From assembly GCF_002556545.1 (NCBI RefSeq), contig NZ_CP022685.1, forward strand, positions 9,154,001 through 9,218,000: a stretch of DNA of 64,000 bases, read 5' to 3'. Below, in pieces: positions 27,101 to 56,100 of this stretch. Numbering within the stretch: the first letter of the stretch is position 1; each line of letters begins with the position of its first letter. The DNA comes from Streptomyces formicae (GTDB taxonomy: Bacteria > Actinomycetota > Actinomycetes > Streptomycetales > Streptomycetaceae). The notes below the pieces were generated by a model. That model was not told the DNA's origin, ran no database searches, and worked only from the letters and a program-made list of their open reading frames with translations. A program made the position numbers and the translations under genes.

Positions 27101-30100
27101 CGCGCGCCACGCACGCGGACCCGGCCGGACTCGGCCTCGAAGCGGCCGAACACCCGCTCCTGGGCGCCTCCGTGCACGTGGCGGGCGGCGGCGAACTGCT
27201 CTTCACCGGCCGGGTCGGCCTGAAGTCACACCCCTGGCTGGCGGACCACGCCGCCTTGGACACCGTACTTCTGCCGGGCACCGGATTCGTCGAACTCGCC
27301 CTGCGCGCGGCCGAATCCGTCGGATGCGACCGGCTCGACGAACTCACTCTGGAAGCCCCGCTGATCCTGCCCGATGACGGCGCGGTCCAACTACAGGTGA
27401 CGGTGGGCACGCCCGACGGGTCGGGCGCCCGTGAGGTCACCATTCACTCTCGCGCGGATGAGATGGCGGGTGTGGGCGGGGAGTGGACGCGGCATGCGGT
27501 GGGTGTGTTGGCGGCTGCTGGTGGTGCGGCTGGAGATGGTCTGAGGGTGTGGCCGCCTGTTGGTGCTGAGGGGGTGGATGTCGGGTCGTTCTATGAGCGG
27601 GTCGCGGATGTGGGTTATGGGTATGGTCCGGCGTTTCAGGGGTTGCGATCGGCTTGGCGGCTGGGTGGTGAGGTGTTCGCCGAGGTCGAGTTGGCGCAGG
27701 AGCAGGCTAGGGAGGCGGGTCGGTTCGGGCTGCACCCCGCGCTGCTGGACGCCGCACTGCACGCGCTCGTCCTGAGCCGGTTCGACGAGCAGGGCCCCTC
27801 GGCTCCCGTGAGCCTCCCGTTCGCGTGGAGCGGTGTCACGCTGCATGCGGTCGGGGCCGGTGCGCTGCGCGTGCGGATATCCCCGGTCGACACCTCGAAC
27901 GACGCGGTCGCCGTGCAGGTCTTCGACGTCAGCGGCGCCCCGGTGGCCACCGTCGAATCCCTGAGCCTGCGCCCCGTCTCCACCGAGCAGTTGGCGGCCC
28001 GCCGGGACGTGACGCGTGGCGCGCTGTTCCGTACGCAATGGTCGCCTCTCCGGACGACGAGTTCTACGACCTTTGTGCCTCCTACGGCCTCTGTAGCCCC
28101 TGCGACCTCCACGACCTCCACGACCTCCACGACCTCTATGCGGGAGTCGGACGTCTCGCGGGCCGGAAGCGGCTGGACGCTGCTCGGTGACGTCGACACC
28201 AGGGGGCTTGCCGGGATCGCCCGCCGCGTCTCGGGCCTGGACGCGCTCATCGCGGCGCGGGACGCGGAGGACGCGGAGAACGGCAGGGGCGCGGGCAGGA
28301 GCACGGCCACGGGGCCCGGCTCCGGTCCGGCACCGCACACGGTGGTCACGGTCTGGGCCGGTGGGTCCGAGCCCGGACGGTTCGCGGCTGCCACGCACGA
28401 ATCCGCCGCGGCCGCGCTGGAGTTCCTCCAGAAGTGGCTGAGCGAGGAGCGACTCGCCGAGGCGCGGCTCGTCCTCGTCACCCGGGGCGCCGTTTCCACC
28501 GGCGCGGGTGAGGGCGTGGCCGAGCTGGCGCACTCGGCCGTCTGGGGTCTGGTGCGCTCGGCACAGTCCGAGAATCCCGGCCGGTTCTTCCTGGTCGACA
28601 GCGATGGCACGGACGCCAGCGAGACAGCCCTGGAGGCGGCCGTCGCCGAGGCGCTGGCCACCGAGGAACCGCAGATCGCGCTGCGCGAGGGCGCGGTACT
28701 GGTGCCCCGCCTCAAGCACGTGGGCACAGGTCAGGACGAGGACGCCCTGACTCCGTTCGACGCGTCGGGGACGGTACTGATCACGGGTGGGACGGGCGCC
28801 TTGGGCGGGCTGCTGGCCCGGCATCTGGTGGCCGAACACGGCGTGCGCAGGCTGGTGTTGACCAGCCGTCGGGGGCGTGCGGCGGCAGGCGCCGAGGCGC
28901 TGGAGGCCGAGTTGGTCGCGGCCGGTGCGGAGGTGGAGATCGTGGCGTGTGACGCCGCGGACCGGGACGCGCTCGCCGAGGTGCTGGCCGGGATCGGCTC
29001 GTCGCTGACCGGTGTGGTGCACGCGGCAGGCGTGCTGGACGACGGGCTCGTGGGGACGCTGACGGCTGATCAGCTGGCAGGAGTACTGCGGCCGAAGGTG
29101 GACGCGGCAGTCAACTTGCACGAGCTGACACGGGAGTTGGGCCTCTCCGCCTTCGTGCTGTTCTCGTCGGTGGCGGGGATCTTCGGCAATCCGGGGCAGG
29201 CCAACTACGCCGCGGCCAACGCCTTCCTCGACGCCCTGGCCGCCGACCGGCACGCCGAAGGGCTCGCCGCACACTCGCTCAGCTGGGGCCTGTGGGACCA
29301 GTCCACCGAGCTGCTCGGCCATCTGGACACCGATGACCTCGCCTGGATGCGGCGATCGGGCATCCAGCCGCTGTCGGCCGAACTGGGCCTGGCACTCTTC
29401 GACGCGGCCGTCACGCGGGACGACGCGCACACGGTCCCCGTACGCCTGGACATGACCACGCTCCGTCAGGAAGCGGCCGCGGGCATGCTGCGGTCCCTGT
29501 TCCGCGACGTGGTGCGCAACCCCCGTCGTGCCGCCGCGACGTCCACGGACGCCACCGAACAGGGGTCGGCCCTGGCTCAGCGGCTGAACGGGCTGAGCGA
29601 CGACGACCAGGAACGCGAACTGCTGAATCTCGTGCGAGCCCAGGTGGCAACCGTCCTCGGCCATCCCCACCCCGAACAGATCGCCATGAACAACCCCTTC
29701 AAGGAGTTGGGGTTCGATTCGTTGACGGCGGTGGAGTTGCGGAATCGGTTGAATGGTGTGACGGGTCTGCGGTTGCCTGCGACGTTGGTTTTTGATTATC
29801 CGACGCCGGTGGCTTTGGCGGGGTTTTTGCGGGCTGAGGTGGTGGGTGGGGTGCGGGCCGGTGTGGTGTCCGGTTCGGGCTCGGGTGTGGTGCCGGTGGG
29901 TGTGGGTGTGGATGAGCCGGTGGCGATTGTGGGGATGGCTTGTCGGTATCCGGGTGGTGTGGTGTCGCCGGAGGGTTTGTGGGATCTGGTGGCTTCGGGT
30001 GGGGATGCGGTGTCGGTGTTTCCGGGGGATCGGGGGTGGGATGTTGAGGGGTTGTATGACCCGGATCCGGATGCGGTGGGGAAGTCGTATGCGCGTGAGG

Positions 30101-33100
30101 GTGGGTTCCTTTATGGGGCTGGTGAGTTTGATGCGGGGTTCTTTGGTATTTCGCCGCGTGAGGCGTTGGCGATGGATCCTCAGCAGCGTTTGTTGTTGGA
30201 GGCGTCGTGGGAGGTCTTTGAGCGGGCGGGTATTGATCCTGGGTTGTTGAGGGGGAGTGCGACGGGCGTCTTCGCGGGCGTCATGCACCACGACTACGGC
30301 ACGACCTCCGACCAGCCCGAGGGCCTCGAGGGCTATGCCGTCACCAGCACCCAGGGCAGCGTCGCCTCGGGCCGCATCGCCTACACCTTCGGCTTCGAAG
30401 GCCCCGCGGTCACGGTGGACACGGCGTGCTCGTCCTCGCTGGTCGCGCTGCACCTGGCGGTGCAGGCACTGCGTACGGGCGAGTGCTCGATGGCGATCGC
30501 GGGCGGTGTGACGGTGATGGCCACTCCGTGGGTCTTCGTGGAGTTCAGTCGGCAGCGGGGGATGGCGGTGGACGGCCGGTGCAAGGCGTTCTCGTCGTCC
30601 GCCGATGGCGCGGGTTGGTCGGAGGGTGTGGGGCTGCTGCTGGTGGAGCGCCTGTCGGATGCTCGCCGCAATGGTCATCCGGTGTTGGCGGTGATTCGTG
30701 GCTCTGCGGTGAATCAGGATGGTGCCTCCAATGGTCTGACGGCTCCGAACGGACCGTCGCAGCAGCGGGTGATTCGTGCGGCGCTGGCCAATGCCGGGCT
30801 TGAGGCCGCTGAGGTCGACGCGGTGGAGGCGCATGGCACGGGCACGACCTTGGGTGACCCGATCGAGGCGCAGGCGCTGCTGGCGACGTATGGCCAGGGG
30901 CGCCCGGAGGATCGTCCGCTGCGGCTGGGTTCGGTGAAGTCCAACATCGGGCACACGCAGGCGGCCGCGGGTGTGGCCGGTGTGATCAAAATGGTCGAGG
31001 CCATGCGGCACGGCGAACTGCCTCGGACCTTGCACGTGGACGAGCCGACCTCACACGTGGACTGGGCTTCGGGCGGGGTGGAGCTGCTGACCGAGTCGGT
31101 GGAGTGGTCTGCGGACGACCGCCCCCGTCGGGCGGGTATCTCCGCCTTCGGCATCAGCGGTACCAACGCCCACGTCGTCATAGAGGAAGCCGATGAGCAA
31201 CTGCCCGCCGGCGCGCCCGCGACCGAAGCACCTCTGCGGACGACCTTGCTCCCCTGGCTGACTTCGGCGAAGTCCGAGGTGGCATTGCGTGAACAGGCGG
31301 GGCGTTTGGCCGCGTTCGTCGGGGAGCGACCGGAGCTTTCGGTTGCGGATGTCGGCTTCTCGTTGGTGTCTTCGCGTGCGGGGTTGGAGTCGCGGAGTGT
31401 GGTGCTGGCGGCGGACCGTGAGGGTGCGTTGGCAGGGCTCGGGGCTCTGGAGCGGGGTGAGGCTGCTGCCGGTGTGGTGAGTGGTGTGGCGGCTGCTGAG
31501 CCGGGTCGGGTGGCGTTCGTGTTCCCCGGCCAGGGTTCGCAGTGGGTGGGGATGGCGGCGGGGTTGTTGGAGTCGTCGCCGGTGTTCGCGGGGCGGCTCG
31601 GTGAGTGTGATGTGGCTCTGCGGGCGTATGTGGCCTGGTCTGTGGTGGATGTTGTCCGGGGTGTGGATGGTGCGCCGTCTTTGGATGACGTGGTGGTGGT
31701 GCAGTGCGCGTTGTGGGCGGTGATGGTCTCGCTCGCGGAGCTCTGGCGGTCGGTGGGTGTCGAGCCCGCTGCGGTGATTGGTCACAGTCAGGGTGAGATC
31801 GCGGCTGCTGCGGTTGCGGGTGCGTTGTCGCTGGAGGATGCGGCGAAGGTGGTGGCGCTGCGGGCCGCCGCGATTGCCGAGGAGTTGTCCGGCAAGGGCG
31901 GGATGATGTCGATCGCGTTGCCCGCGGAGGCTGTGCGGGAGCGGATCGCCTCGTTCGGTGCGCGGGTGTCGGTGGCGTCGGTGAATGGTCCGTCCTCGAC
32001 GGTGGTGTCGGGTGATCCGGACGCGTTGGATGAGCTGTTGTCCTCGTGTGAGGCGGATGGTGTGCGGGCCCGGCGTATCGCCGTGGACTACGCCTCCCAC
32101 TCCGCGCAGGTGGAGTCGATCCGCGAAGAGGTGATCTCGGCGTTGCGGGGCATCCGCCCGCGCGCCTCGGAGGTGCCGTTCTACTCCACGGTGACCGGGT
32201 CCCTCCTGAACACGGCGGAGTTGGACGCGGAGTACTGGTTCACGAACCTGCGCCAGGAGGTCCGCTTCGACCAGACCGTAAGGAGCCTCCTCGCGGACGG
32301 CTTCGGGGCGTTCGTGGAGTGCAGCGCTCACCCGGTCCTGACTGTCGGGCTGGGGGAGACGTTCGAGGACACCGGCAGCACCACCGCGTACGCGCAAGGG
32401 ACCTTGCGTCGTGACGAAGGCGGCCCGGAACGCTTCCTGACCTCCGCCGCCGAAGGCTATGTGCGCGGCCTGCCGGTCAACTGGCAGTCTCTGTACGCCG
32501 GTTCCGAGGCCCATCGCGTAGACCTCCCCACCTACGCCTTCCAGCACCAGCACTACTGGCTGGAGTCCAGCGCTCACTCCAACGCCGACGTGAGCGGCTT
32601 CGGTCTTGGTGTGACGGGGCATCCGTTGTTGGGCGCGTCGGTGCGGGTGGCCGGTGGTGAGGGACAGGTGCTGCTGACGGGCCGGTTGTCGCTGGCGTCG
32701 CATCCATGGTTGGCCGATCACGCCGTGGCGGGCACGGTGCTCGTGCCGGGTGCCGCGCTGGTCGAGCTCGCGCTGCGCGCCGCCGACGAGGTCGGCTGCC
32801 AGGAGGTTCACGAACTGACCCTTGAAGCGCCTCTCGTGCTGCCGGAGAACGCCGGAGTCCAGGTGCAGTTGTCCGTCGGTGCGCCCGACGAGACCGGCCA
32901 TTGCGAAGTGGACGTCTACTCCCGGCTCGACGAGGACCGGCCTGACGCCGTGTGGACGCGCCACGCCACCGGTGTGCTCCGTGCGGATGCGCCCGAGGAA
33001 GCGGTGGGCCTGACGGCCTGGCCGCCGAGGGGCGCGGAGCGTGTAGACGTCGAGGGCTTCTACGAGCGGGTGGCGGAGGCCGGATACGACTACGGCCCCG

Positions 33101-36100
33101 GCTTCCAGGGCCTGACCGCTGCTTGGCGCGTGGGTGACGAGATGTATGCCGACATCACGCTGCCCGACGAACTGGCCGACGACGCAGGCAAGTTCGTGAT
33201 CCACCCGGCGCTCCTCGATGCGGCACTCCATCCGTTGCTGCTGCTCGACACCTCGGGCCCGCAGCGGCTGCGGCTGCCCTTCTCGTGGGGTGGGGTGTCT
33301 CTGTACGCGGTGGGGGCGACGTCTCTTCGGGTTCGGGTGTCTCCTGCTGGTGAGGACGCGGTGTCGGTGGTGGTCGCGGACGCGGCCGGTGTCGCGGTGG
33401 CGTCCATCGATTCCCTGGTCCTGCGGGCCGTTTCGCCGGACCAGTTGCGACCGACGGACGACCCGACCCGTGACGCCCTCTTCCGCGTCGACTGGACACC
33501 GCTCGCCCCCGTAGCCGACGCGCAGCGGGGCACGCTCGTCCACGTCGCACTCGGCGACTCCGTCCAGGCGCTTCCGGCCGCGACCGCACACCCCGACCTC
33601 GCGTCGCTCCTTGCCGCGGTGGATGCGGGCGCCCCGATCCCTGACGTGGTCTTCGCCTTCCGCGACGGAAACGGGGACCAGGGATCGGCGAGTGCGGTGC
33701 ACGCGAGCACCGCCAACGTTCTCGACCTGATGCAGAGTTGGCTGGCCGAGGAGCGGTTCTCGGGCTCGCGTCTGGTGCTGGTGACGCGGCGTGCGGTGGC
33801 CGTGCGTTCCGACGAGGGCGTTTCGGACTTGGTGCATGCGCCGCTGTGGGGTCTGGTGCGGACGGCCCAGGCGGAGAACCCCGGCCGCTTCCTTCTGGTC
33901 GACCACGACCTCGACCCTGACTACGTCCACGACGGCACGGACGTCCCCGGAACGGACCTGGCAACAGCCGTCGCCACCGCCATGGCGTCCGACGAACCTC
34001 AACTAGCCCTCCGCTCCGGCGAGATGCTCGTCCCCCGCCTGACGCGAACCACCTCGTCCGGCGGCTCCCTGACGCCTCCGTCCGGCTCCCCGGCCTGGCG
34101 ACTGGACACCACCCACGCGGGGACTCTGGAGGGCCTCGCCCTGTTGCCGGTCCCCGAGGCGCTGGAGCCCCTCGGCGAGGGCCAGGTGCGGCTGTCCGTG
34201 CGGGCGGCCGGGGTCAACTTCCGCGATGTCGTGGTCAGCCTCGGCCTGGTGCCCGGTCAGGAGACGCTCGGCAGCGAGGGCGCGGGCACGGTTGCCGAGG
34301 TGGGCCCGGGAGTGACCGGCCTCGCGGTCGGTGACCGGGTGATGGGACTGATTCCGCAGGGCGCCTTCGGGACGGTCGCGATCGTCGACCACCGGCTGCT
34401 CACACGTATCCCCGAAGGCTGGTCCTTCGAGCAGGCCGCCGCCGTCCCCGCTGTGTTCCTGACCGCTTACTTCGGGTTGGCGGATCTGGCGGGGTTGGTG
34501 GCGGGGGAGTCGGTGTTGGTGCATGCGGCGACGGGTGGTGTGGGGATGGCTGCGGTGCAGTTGGCCCGGCACTGGGGTGCGGAGGTGTTCGCGACCGCGA
34601 GTGAGGGCAAGTGGGATGTTCTGCGGTCGATGGGTTTCGATGAGGCGCACATTGCCTCGTCGCGGTCGCTGGACTTCGAGGAGAAGTTCCTCGGGGTGAC
34701 CGGTGGCCGGGGTGTGGATGTGGTGCTCGATTCGCTGGCGCAGGAGTTCGTGGACGCGTCGTTGCGGGTGTTGCCGCGTGGTGGTCGGTTCCTGGAGATG
34801 GGTAAGACCGATATCCGTGATCCGGAGGTCGTAGCCGCCGACCATCCGGGCGTCACCTACAACGCGTACGACCTGGCCCAGGTGGATCCGGACCGTGTCG
34901 CCGCACTCCTAGCTGAACTCCAAGTACTGTTTGAACAGGGTGTGTTGGAGCCGTTGCCGGTGCGGGTGTGGGATGTGCGGCGGGCGCCTGAGGCGTTGCG
35001 GTTCATGAGTCAGGCCCGGCACACGGGCAAGTTGGTGCTCTCCATTCCCGCGCCCCTGGATGTGGACGGCACGGTGTTGATCACCGGCGGTACGGGCACC
35101 CTCGGCGGGTTGCTGGCCCGGCATCTGGTGGCTCAACACGGCGTACGCAGCCTGGTGTTGACCAGCCGCCGGGGCGCTGATGCCGTGGGCGCTGGGGAGT
35201 TGGCGGCGGAGCTGACGGCGGCCGGTGCGCGTGTGGAGATCGTGGCGTGCGACGCGGCCGACCGGGACGCACTCGCCGGGGTGCTGGAGTCGATCGGGTC
35301 GTCGCTGACCGGTGTGGTGCACGCCGCCGGTGCTCTGGACGACGGCCTCGTCTCCTCCCTCACCCCTGAGCGGCTCCAGGCCGTGCTGCGTCCGAAGGTG
35401 GACGCCGCGCTCAACCTCCACGACCTCACCCGACACCTCGACCTCACCCTCTTCGTCCTCTACTCCTCCTTCGCCGGGGTCATGGGCAACCCGGGACAGT
35501 CCGGTTACGCCGGGGCCAACACGTATCTCGACGCGCTGGCCGCGCACCGACGGGCGCTCGGCCTGCCGGGGCAGTCGCTGGCCTGGGGCCACTGGGAGCA
35601 GACCAGCGAACTCACCGGAAACCTCGACACGGCCGAACTCGACCGCCTCGCGCGCTCGGGGATCGTGCCGATGCCGTCGGAGCAGGGCCTCGAACTGTTC
35701 GACGCGGCGCGCTCCCTGGACGAAGCACTCGTCGCCACGGCCCGGCTCGACGTCGCCGCGTGGGCCTCCGGGACGGCCAACGAGGTCGTCGGCGCGCTGG
35801 CGCGTGGGCTCACGGTGCCGCACACCGGCCGGGTGCGGGCGACGGCCGCGTCGGGTGCCAGGGGGTCCGGCAGCGGTCCGGAGCTGGCGCAGCGGCTGGC
35901 CGGGATGTCCGGGCCCGAGCGCCGGAACCACCTGGTGGATCTCGTAAGGACACATGCCGCGGCCGTCCTCGGCCACGGCTCCGCCACGGCGGTCGAGGCC
36001 GAGCGCGCCTTCAAGGACCTGGGCTTCGACTCGCTCACCGCCGTCGAGCTGCGCAACCGGCTCGCCACCGCCACCGGACTGCGCCTGCCCGCCACCCTCG

Positions 36101-36405
36101 TCTTCGACCACCCCACCCCCCACACCCTCGCCGAGTTCCTCGGGCAGCAGCTCGCCCCAGGCGATGAGGAACCGGCCGCGGCGGAGTCGTTGCTCGCCGA
36201 ACTCGCCCGGATCGAGACGGCGTTCGCCGGAGTCACGGCGGACGAGGCCGCGTACTCCACGATTTCCCGTCGCCTGGAGAGCCTGCTCTCGGCGTGGCAG
36301 GAACTCGACCCGGGTCGGCGTGAGAACAACGCGAGCGACCGCCTGAAGTCGGCGTCCGCCGACGAAGTCTTGGATTTCATCAACAACGAGCTCGGGATCT
36401 CCTGA
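21172..36405 (+). CDS. Modular type I PKS 1: loading module and modules 1-2
   Basis: About 5,077 residues. Order: KSQ-AT-ACP, KS-AT-DH-KR-ACP, KS-AT-DH-ER-KR-ACP, then a C-terminal docking segment ending [14 protein letters not shown]. It starts the polyketide from a decarboxylated methylmalonyl unit and adds two extenders. The start is uncertain: GTG 21172 has GGGGAG upstream at 11 bp; a TTG at 21115 is in frame. All KS (except the intended Cys-to-Gln), AT and ACP active residues are present. The first KR and both elements of module 2 reduction look active; the module 1 DH has a Gly-to-Asp change in its His motif. The gene is followed 86 bp later by PKS2 in the same direction, and the C-terminal docking helices should pair with the PKS2 N-terminus. 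Confidence 0.95.
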   Translation: MLADKKAQKVLSARPDGEPTGPVEPVAVIGLSCRLPGAPDPGAFWELLRDGQHAITEQPDDRWEFTDEEPHEDPDAPEATVDASDAIAPTRHAARLDIDQIERFDPGFFGVSPREAIFMDPQQRLMLELGWEALEQAGLTPQTLTGHRAGVFVGVIGDDYAALAARLGAGSGSPHAMTGLHRSMIANRVSYVLGLRGPSMTLDTGQSSSLVSVHLACESLRSGESTVALAGGVNLNLIPETTDRIARFGALSADGRCYTFDARANGYVRGEGGAVVVLKRLSLALADGDRIHCVLRGSAVNNDGGGTSLTTPHRLAQEEVLRLAHERAGIAPDDIQYVELHGTGTKVGDPIEAAALGAVIGSARTPGRPLAVGSVKTNVGHLEGAAGITGLLKVILSIKGRELPASLNFETPNPDIPLDELNLRVQRTTSAWPQSENPLLAGVSAFGMGGTNCHVVVSDWRTPEDPSAPSEPSEPEQAPVLEPTPRLLPWVISGKGRTGLRVQAGRLAAFVGERSELSVADVGLSLVSSRAVLDHRGVVLAADREGALAGLGALERGEAAAGVVSGAAASEPGRVAFVFPGQGAQWAGMAAGLLESSPVFAGRLAECDAALDPYVDWSVVDVVSGIEGAPSLDDVVVVQCTLWAVMVSLAALWRSTGVEPDAVIGHSQGEIAAAAVAGALSLEDAAKVVALRAQAISVGLSGLGGMMSIALPAEDVRERIAAWGERISVASVNGPSSTVVSGDPDTVDEVLSSLEADGVRARRIAADYASHSVHVESIREQVISALQGIRPRASEVPLYSTVTGSVIDTTELGAEYWFTNLRQEVRFDQTVRSLLADGFEAFVECSAHPVLTVGLGETFEDTGSTTAYAQGTLRRDEGGPERFLTSAAEGYVRGLPVNWQTLYAGSEARRVDLPTYAFQRKRYWIDSVVTPADAAASPRRQIVVEGGEAGAALAEEPLSGLRAELARLSPAEQRGRVLRLVRTYAAAALGHASADAVDPETTFKDLGFDSHLSVQLRNTLNDGTELTLPATVLFEYPTPDRLAEHLHGVLMEHGSATPLAVDGARAADEPIAIVSMACRFPGGVATPEALWDVIAGERDVISDFPDDRGWDLENLYDPQLERRGTSYVRMGGFLDGATEFDPAFFGISPREALAMDPQQRLLLETSWEAAERAGINPQSLRGTRTGVFFGAMFQEYGPQLQDGAEGVDGHRLTGGTTSVASGRVAYTLGLEGPAITVDTACSSSLVALHWAVRSLRAGECSMALAGGVTIMSTPGMFVELSRQGALSKDGRCKPFSASADGTGWAEGVGTLLVERLSDARRNGHQVLAVIRGSATNQDGASNGLTAPHGPSQQRVIHAALADAGMSAADVDVVEAHGTGTALGDPIEAQALLATYGQERPAERPLRLGSVKSNIGHTQAAAGVAGVIKMVLAMRHGTLPTSLHVDAPSPHIDWSSGAVELLTEPVEWVRGDRPRRAGVSSFGISGTNAHLIIEDAPADPDLLTEATPVIEGEGEDGDDDRGLAAASGRVPWIVSAKTRDALLAQAERLSAFVGERPELSSPATGRALATSRAHLEHRAVILADDREAALSGLSALARELPEPGLVTGPADIRGGTAFVFPGQGSQWESMAVELLDGSPVFARRFAECELALRAHVDWSPEGVLRGAAGAPSLGRIEVLQPVLFAVHVALAGLWRSVGVEPAAVVGHSQGEIAAACVAGALSLEDAARIVVLRSALFAEELVGRGGVASVALSADEVEARLGRWDGRLSLAGRNGPGAATVAGDTDALEEFVAECQARDVRARVIGSTVASHCAQVDRLRERILELFADVRPRRSEVPFYSTVTGGLVDTEDLDASYWFENCRRPVDFEGAVRSLLADGFRYFVESSAHPVLTMGVTATCEDAGVEAVAVGSLRRDEGGPSRFLTSLAEGYVRGLPVDWEAVLAGADAGRGADTADDDVRVDLPTYAFQRDRYWLETARATHADPAGLGLEAAEHPLLGASVHVAGGGELLFTGRVGLKSHPWLADHAALDTVLLPGTGFVELALRAAESVGCDRLDELTLEAPLILPDDGAVQLQVTVGTPDGSGAREVTIHSRADEMAGVGGEWTRHAVGVLAAAGGAAGDGLRVWPPVGAEGVDVGSFYERVADVGYGYGPAFQGLRSAWRLGGEVFAEVELAQEQAREAGRFGLHPALLDAALHALVLSRFDEQGPSAPVSLPFAWSGVTLHAVGAGALRVRISPVDTSNDAVAVQVFDVSGAPVATVESLSLRPVSTEQLAARRDVTRGALFRTQWSPLRTTSSTTFVPPTASVAPATSTTSTTSTTSMRESDVSRAGSGWTLLGDVDTRGLAGIARRVSGLDALIAARDAEDAENGRGAGRSTATGPGSGPAPHTVVTVWAGGSEPGRFAAATHESAAAALEFLQKWLSEERLAEARLVLVTRGAVSTGAGEGVAELAHSAVWGLVRSAQSENPGRFFLVDSDGTDASETALEAAVAEALATEEPQIALREGAVLVPRLKHVGTGQDEDALTPFDASGTVLITGGTGALGGLLARHLVAEHGVRRLVLTSRRGRAAAGAEALEAELVAAGAEVEIVACDAADRDALAEVLAGIGSSLTGVVHAAGVLDDGLVGTLTADQLAGVLRPKVDAAVNLHELTRELGLSAFVLFSSVAGIFGNPGQANYAAANAFLDALAADRHAEGLAAHSLSWGLWDQSTELLGHLDTDDLAWMRRSGIQPLSAELGLALFDAAVTRDDAHTVPVRLDMTTLRQEAAAGMLRSLFRDVVRNPRRAAATSTDATEQGSALAQRLNGLSDDDQERELLNLVRAQVATVLGHPHPEQIAMNNPFKELGFDSLTAVELRNRLNGVTGLRLPATLVFDYPTPVALAGFLRAEVVGGVRAGVVSGSGSGVVPVGVGVDEPVAIVGMACRYPGGVVSPEGLWDLVASGGDAVSVFPGDRGWDVEGLYDPDPDAVGKSYAREGGFLYGAGEFDAGFFGISPREALAMDPQQRLLLEASWEVFERAGIDPGLLRGSATGVFAGVMHHDYGTTSDQPEGLEGYAVTSTQGSVASGRIAYTFGFEGPAVTVDTACSSSLVALHLAVQALRTGECSMAIAGGVTVMATPWVFVEFSRQRGMAVDGRCKAFSSSADGAGWSEGVGLLLVERLSDARRNGHPVLAVIRGSAVNQDGASNGLTAPNGPSQQRVIRAALANAGLEAAEVDAVEAHGTGTTLGDPIEAQALLATYGQGRPEDRPLRLGSVKSNIGHTQAAAGVAGVIKMVEAMRHGELPRTLHVDEPTSHVDWASGGVELLTESVEWSADDRPRRAGISAFGISGTNAHVVIEEADEQLPAGAPATEAPLRTTLLPWLTSAKSEVALREQAGRLAAFVGERPELSVADVGFSLVSSRAGLESRSVVLAADREGALAGLGALERGEAAAGVVSGVAAAEPGRVAFVFPGQGSQWVGMAAGLLESSPVFAGRLGECDVALRAYVAWSVVDVVRGVDGAPSLDDVVVVQCALWAVMVSLAELWRSVGVEPAAVIGHSQGEIAAAAVAGALSLEDAAKVVALRAAAIAEELSGKGGMMSIALPAEAVRERIASFGARVSVASVNGPSSTVVSGDPDALDELLSSCEADGVRARRIAVDYASHSAQVESIREEVISALRGIRPRASEVPFYSTVTGSLLNTAELDAEYWFTNLRQEVRFDQTVRSLLADGFGAFVECSAHPVLTVGLGETFEDTGSTTAYAQGTLRRDEGGPERFLTSAAEGYVRGLPVNWQSLYAGSEAHRVDLPTYAFQHQHYWLESSAHSNADVSGFGLGVTGHPLLGASVRVAGGEGQVLLTGRLSLASHPWLADHAVAGTVLVPGAALVELALRAADEVGCQEVHELTLEAPLVLPENAGVQVQLSVGAPDETGHCEVDVYSRLDEDRPDAVWTRHATGVLRADAPEEAVGLTAWPPRGAERVDVEGFYERVAEAGYDYGPGFQGLTAAWRVGDEMYADITLPDELADDAGKFVIHPALLDAALHPLLLLDTSGPQRLRLPFSWGGVSLYAVGATSLRVRVSPAGEDAVSVVVADAAGVAVASIDSLVLRAVSPDQLRPTDDPTRDALFRVDWTPLAPVADAQRGTLVHVALGDSVQALPAATAHPDLASLLAAVDAGAPIPDVVFAFRDGNGDQGSASAVHASTANVLDLMQSWLAEERFSGSRLVLVTRRAVAVRSDEGVSDLVHAPLWGLVRTAQAENPGRFLLVDHDLDPDYVHDGTDVPGTDLATAVATAMASDEPQLALRSGEMLVPRLTRTTSSGGSLTPPSGSPAWRLDTTHAGTLEGLALLPVPEALEPLGEGQVRLSVRAAGVNFRDVVVSLGLVPGQETLGSEGAGTVAEVGPGVTGLAVGDRVMGLIPQGAFGTVAIVDHRLLTRIPEGWSFEQAAAVPAVFLTAYFGLADLAGLVAGESVLVHAATGGVGMAAVQLARHWGAEVFATASEGKWDVLRSMGFDEAHIASSRSLDFEEKFLGVTGGRGVDVVLDSLAQEFVDASLRVLPRGGRFLEMGKTDIRDPEVVAADHPGVTYNAYDLAQVDPDRVAALLAELQVLFEQGVLEPLPVRVWDVRRAPEALRFMSQARHTGKLVLSIPAPLDVDGTVLITGGTGTLGGLLARHLVAQHGVRSLVLTSRRGADAVGAGELAAELTAAGARVEIVACDAADRDALAGVLESIGSSLTGVVHAAGALDDGLVSSLTPERLQAVLRPKVDAALNLHDLTRHLDLTLFVLYSSFAGVMGNPGQSGYAGANTYLDALAAHRRALGLPGQSLAWGHWEQTSELTGNLDTAELDRLARSGIVPMPSEQGLELFDAARSLDEALVATARLDVAAWASGTANEVVGALARGLTVPHTGRVRATAASGARGSGSGPELAQRLAGMSGPERRNHLVDLVRTHAAAVLGHGSATAVEAERAFKDLGFDSLTAVELRNRLATATGLRLPATLVFDHPTPHTLAEFLGQQLAPGDEEPAAAESLLAELARIETAFAGVTADEAAYSTISRRLESLLSAWQELDPGRRENNASDRLKSASADEVLDFINNELGIS
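21235..24350 (+). other. Loading module: KSQ-AT-ACP, predicted propionate starter
   Basis: In the first KS the catalytic cysteine is glutamine (Gln206 in DTGQSSS), the hallmark of a decarboxylating KSQ. The His motifs [10 protein letters not shown] and [12 protein letters not shown] remain. The AT has GHSQGE and YASHS (Tyr768), the methylmalonyl pattern, so the starter is propionyl by decarboxylation. The ACP serine is Ser1010 in an unusual [12 protein letters not shown] context, where extender ACPs here read [12 protein letters not shown]. Confidence 0.88.
24370..29830 (+). other. Module 1: KS-AT(ethylmalonyl-type)-DH-KR-ACP
   Basis: KS Cys1241. The AT differs from most others here: [21 protein letters not shown] and VASHC (Val1808) instead of YASHS, a pattern seen in ethylmalonyl-type AT domains. 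DH has His2026 and Asp2193, but the HxxxGxxxxP glycine is aspartate ([10 protein letters not shown]). KR has Tyr2679 and an LDD motif (B-type). ACP Ser2850. Expected product: a trisubstituted alkene bearing ethyl, if DH is active. Confidence 0.85.
28104..28139 (+). repeat. 9-bp tandem repeat in the module 1 DH-KR linker
   Basis: Four head-to-tail copies of GACCTCCAC (the last degenerate, GACCTCTAT) encode a Thr/Ser-rich stretch in the flexible linker between DH and KR of module 1. Slippage at this unit would change linker length without shifting the frame. Confidence 0.85.
29694..31071 (+). repeat. Recombined ACP-KS block, copy 1 (module 1/2 junction)
   Basis: From the ACP1 serine region through most of KS2 the DNA is nearly identical to 41744-43124. 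The first 600 bp differ at only a few bases. A short diverged window follows (30300-30405), then near identity resumes after a one-codon length difference. The block uses many T- and G-ending codons, unlike the C-rich sequence on either side. Confidence 0.85.
29915..36150 (+). other. Module 2: KS-AT(methylmalonyl)-DH-ER-KR-ACP
   Basis: KS Cys3086; AT with YASHS (Tyr3640), methylmalonyl type; DH His3850 in [10 protein letters not shown] and Asp4016; ER with nucleotide loop [11 protein letters not shown] (His4451); KR Tyr4779, LDD motif; ACP Ser4954. All loops are intact, so full reduction to CH2 is expected. At the ER position that tracks with methyl configuration the residue is Val4360 (GLVPGQ), whereas module 4 has Tyr, predicting opposite methyl stereochemistry in the two modules. 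Confidence 0.88.
34465..35460 (+). repeat. ER-KR block, copy 1 (module 2)
   Basis: Nearly identical to 46506-47501 in module 4 except for a short diverged window in the ER-KR junction (about 34870-34938). G/T-rich third positions again mark the shared part. Confidence 0.82.
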
Positions 36406-36491
36406 CTCGGGATCGCCTGAGAACGTCACGTAACTGGATCCCCATGGTTCATGGGTGAGTCCCATTGGTTGTTCGGAGAGGACCGAGTCGG

Positions 36492-53150
<16,659 letters not shown>

Positions 53151-53163
53151 CCCGCGATCCGGG

Positions 53164-53179
53164 CTAGGGGACCTGCGGA
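53164..53179 (+). promoter_or_regulatory. CTAGGGG-type box between PKS2 and PKS3
   Basis: CTAGGGGACCTGCGGA (53164-53179) matches 14 of 16 bases of the third box of the PKS1 array (from 20981). It lies in the 45-bp PKS2-PKS3 gap, just upstream of the PKS3 ribosome site. It may be an internal operator or a relic of an older promoter. Confidence 0.3.
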
Positions 53180-53195
53180 ATTGGGGAACTGGGGC

Positions 53196-56100
53196 ATGGC
53201 AGAGACAGACACGGAACAGCAGGCCGCGGAGCGGAAAGCCACCGGACGCGGCGCCACGGCAGGCAACGGCGCGACCTCCAACGAAGAGAAGCTGCTCGAC
53301 TACCTCAAGCGGGCGACGGGCGACCTCCGGCAGTCCCAGCGACGGCTGCGCGAGATGGAGGCCGCCCAGAGCGAGCCCATCGCCGTCGTCGGCATGGCCT
53401 GCCGCTACCCGGACGGGGTGGACTCGCCGGACGCGCTGTGGGACCTCGTCGCCGAGGGCCGCGACGCCATCACCGCGTTCCCCGCCGACCGGGGCTGGGA
53501 CGTCGAGGGCCAGTACGACCCCGATGTCGCGCGCGCCGCGAAGAACGGCAAGAACTACGTGAGCGGCGGCGGGTTCCTGCGCTCCGCCACCGAGTTCGAC
53601 GCCGGATTCTTCGGCATCTCGCCGCGCGAGGCGCTGGCCATGGACCCCCAGCAGCGCCTGCTCCTCGAAGGCTCCTGGGAGCTGTTCGAACGAGCGGGCA
53701 TCGACCCGAAGTCCGTCAAGGGCAGCTCCACCGGCACCTTCATCGGCTTCAGCTCGATGGATTACGGCTGGGAGCACCAGAGCATCCCCGAGCCGGTCGC
53801 CGGGTACTTCGCCACCGGCAACTTCGCCAGCGTGATGTCCGGCCGGATCGCCTACACCTTCGGCCTAGAGGGGCCCGCCGTCAGCGTCGACGCGGCCTGC
53901 TCCTCCTCCCTGGTGGCGCTCCACCTCGCGGGGCAGGCGCTGCGGGCCGGGGAGTGCTCGCTCGCCGTCGCCGGAGGCGTCACCGTCATGTCCACCTCGA
54001 TCGGATACGCCGAGTTCTGCCGCCAGCGCGCCCTGTCCCCGGACGGCAGGTGCCGGGCGTTCGCCGCATCGGCCGACGGCTTCGGCCCCGCCGAGGGCAT
54101 CGGCCTGCTCCTGGTCGAGCGGCTCTCCGACGCGCGCCGCAACGGCCACCAGGTCCTTGCCGTCGTCCGCGGTTCCGCCGTCAACCAGGACGGCGCGAGC
54201 AACGGCCTGACCGCGCCCAACGGCCCCTCCCAGGAACGCGTCATCCGCGCCGCCCTGCGCAACGCCCGTGTCGCGCCGGAACAGATCGACGTGGTCGAGG
54301 CGCACGGCACCGGCACCACCCTCGGCGACCCGATCGAGGCACACGCGCTGCTCGCCACCTACGGGCAGCGACGCCCCGAGGAACGGCCCCTGTGGTTGGG
54401 TTCGGTGAAGTCCAACATCGGGCACACCTCCGCCGCCGCCGGTGTGGCCGGAGTGATCAAGATGGTGCAGGCCATACGACATGGCGTACTGCCCAAGACG
54501 CTGCACGTGGAGGAGCCGACCCCGCACGTCGACTGGTCGTCGGGCGCCGTCCGCCTGCTCACCGAGTCCCGCGCCTGGCCCGACACCGAGGGCCGTCCCC
54601 GGCGCGCGGGCGTCTCCGCGTTCGGCATCAGCGGCACCAACACCCATGTGATCGTGGAGGAGGCACCGAGCGACACGGGAGCCACGGCCGGGTCCGAGCC
54701 CGCAGACAACGCCACCGGCGGCCGGGCCGCCCCTGGCCTGACCGACACCCTCGTGCCCTGGCTCGTCTCGGCCCGCTCCGAGCGCGCCCTGCGCGCCCAG
54801 GCGGACCTCCTGGCCACCCACGCGGCAACCGGAGACGCCTCTCTCCGCGACATCGGCCACTCTCTGGCGTCGACCCGCGCCGCGTTGGAACACCGAGCGG
54901 TCATCCTGGCCCCTGACCACGAGACCGCGCTCGCGGGCCTCACGTCCCTCGCCACGGGAGATTCCACCATCCCGTCCCACGTCGTACGTGGAATGGCGAC
55001 GACCACGGACCCGGACGAACGCGAACTGACCAGTAAGACGGCGTTCGTGTTCCCGGGGCAGGGTTCGCAGTGGGTGGGGATGGCGGCGGGGTTGTTGGAG
55101 TCGTCGCCGGTGTTCGCGGGGCGGTTCGGTGAGTGTGATGCGGTGCTGCGGGCGTATGTGGACTGGTCTGTGGTGGACGTTGTCCGGGGTGTGGATGGTG
55201 CGCCGTCTTTGGATGACGTGGTGGTGGTGCAGTGCGCCTTGTGGGCGGTGATGGTCTCGCTCGCGGAGCTCTGGCGGTCGGTGGGTGTCGAGCCTGCTGC
55301 GGTGATTGGTCACAGTCAGGGTGAGATCGCGGCTGCCGCTGTGGCGGGTGCGTTGTCGCTGGAGGATGCGGCGAAGGTGGTGGCGCTGAGGGCTCGGGCG
55401 ATCTCGGATGGTCTGTCGGGTCTCGGCGGGATGATGTCGATTGCGTTGCCCGCGGAGGCTGTGCGGGAGCGGATCGCCTCGTTCGGTGCGCGGGTGTCGG
55501 TGGCTTCGGTCAACGGGCCTTCCTCCACGGTGGTTTCGGGTGACCCGGACGCGTTGGATGAGCTGCTGTCCTCGTGCGAGGCGGATGGTGTGCGGGCCCG
55601 GCGGATCGCGGTGGACTACGCCTCGCACTCCGCCCAGGTGGAGTCGATCCGCGAGCAGGTGATCTCGGCGTTGCAGGGCATCGAGCCGCGCGCCTCGGAG
55701 GTGCCGTTCTACTCCACGGTGACCGGGTCTCCTCTGAACACCGCGGAGTTGGACGCGGAGTACTGGTTCACGAACCTGCGCCAGGAGGTTCGCTTCGACC
55801 AGACCGTGCGCGCCCTGCTCGCGGACGGTTTCGGGGCGTTCGTGGAGTGCAGTGCTCACCCGGTCCTGACTGTGGGTCTGGGGGAGACGTTCGAGGACAC
55901 CGGCAGCACCACTGTGTACGCGCAAGGGACCTTGCGTCGCGACGAAGGCGGACCGGAACGCTTCCTGACCTCTGCCGCCGAAGGGTATGTGCGTGGCCTG
56001 CCGGTCAACTGGCAGTCTCTGTACGCCGGTTCAGACGTCCGGCAAGTGGACCTGCCCACCTACGCCTTCCAGCACCAGCGCTACTGGATGGAAACCGACC

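Noticed and set aside
27391..31035. 1,214-codon minus-strand frame inside PKS1
   Set aside because: Antisense shadow of conserved KS/DH/KR DNA. Near-copies appear wherever the sense modules are repeated (for example 40158-44468), as expected for shadows.
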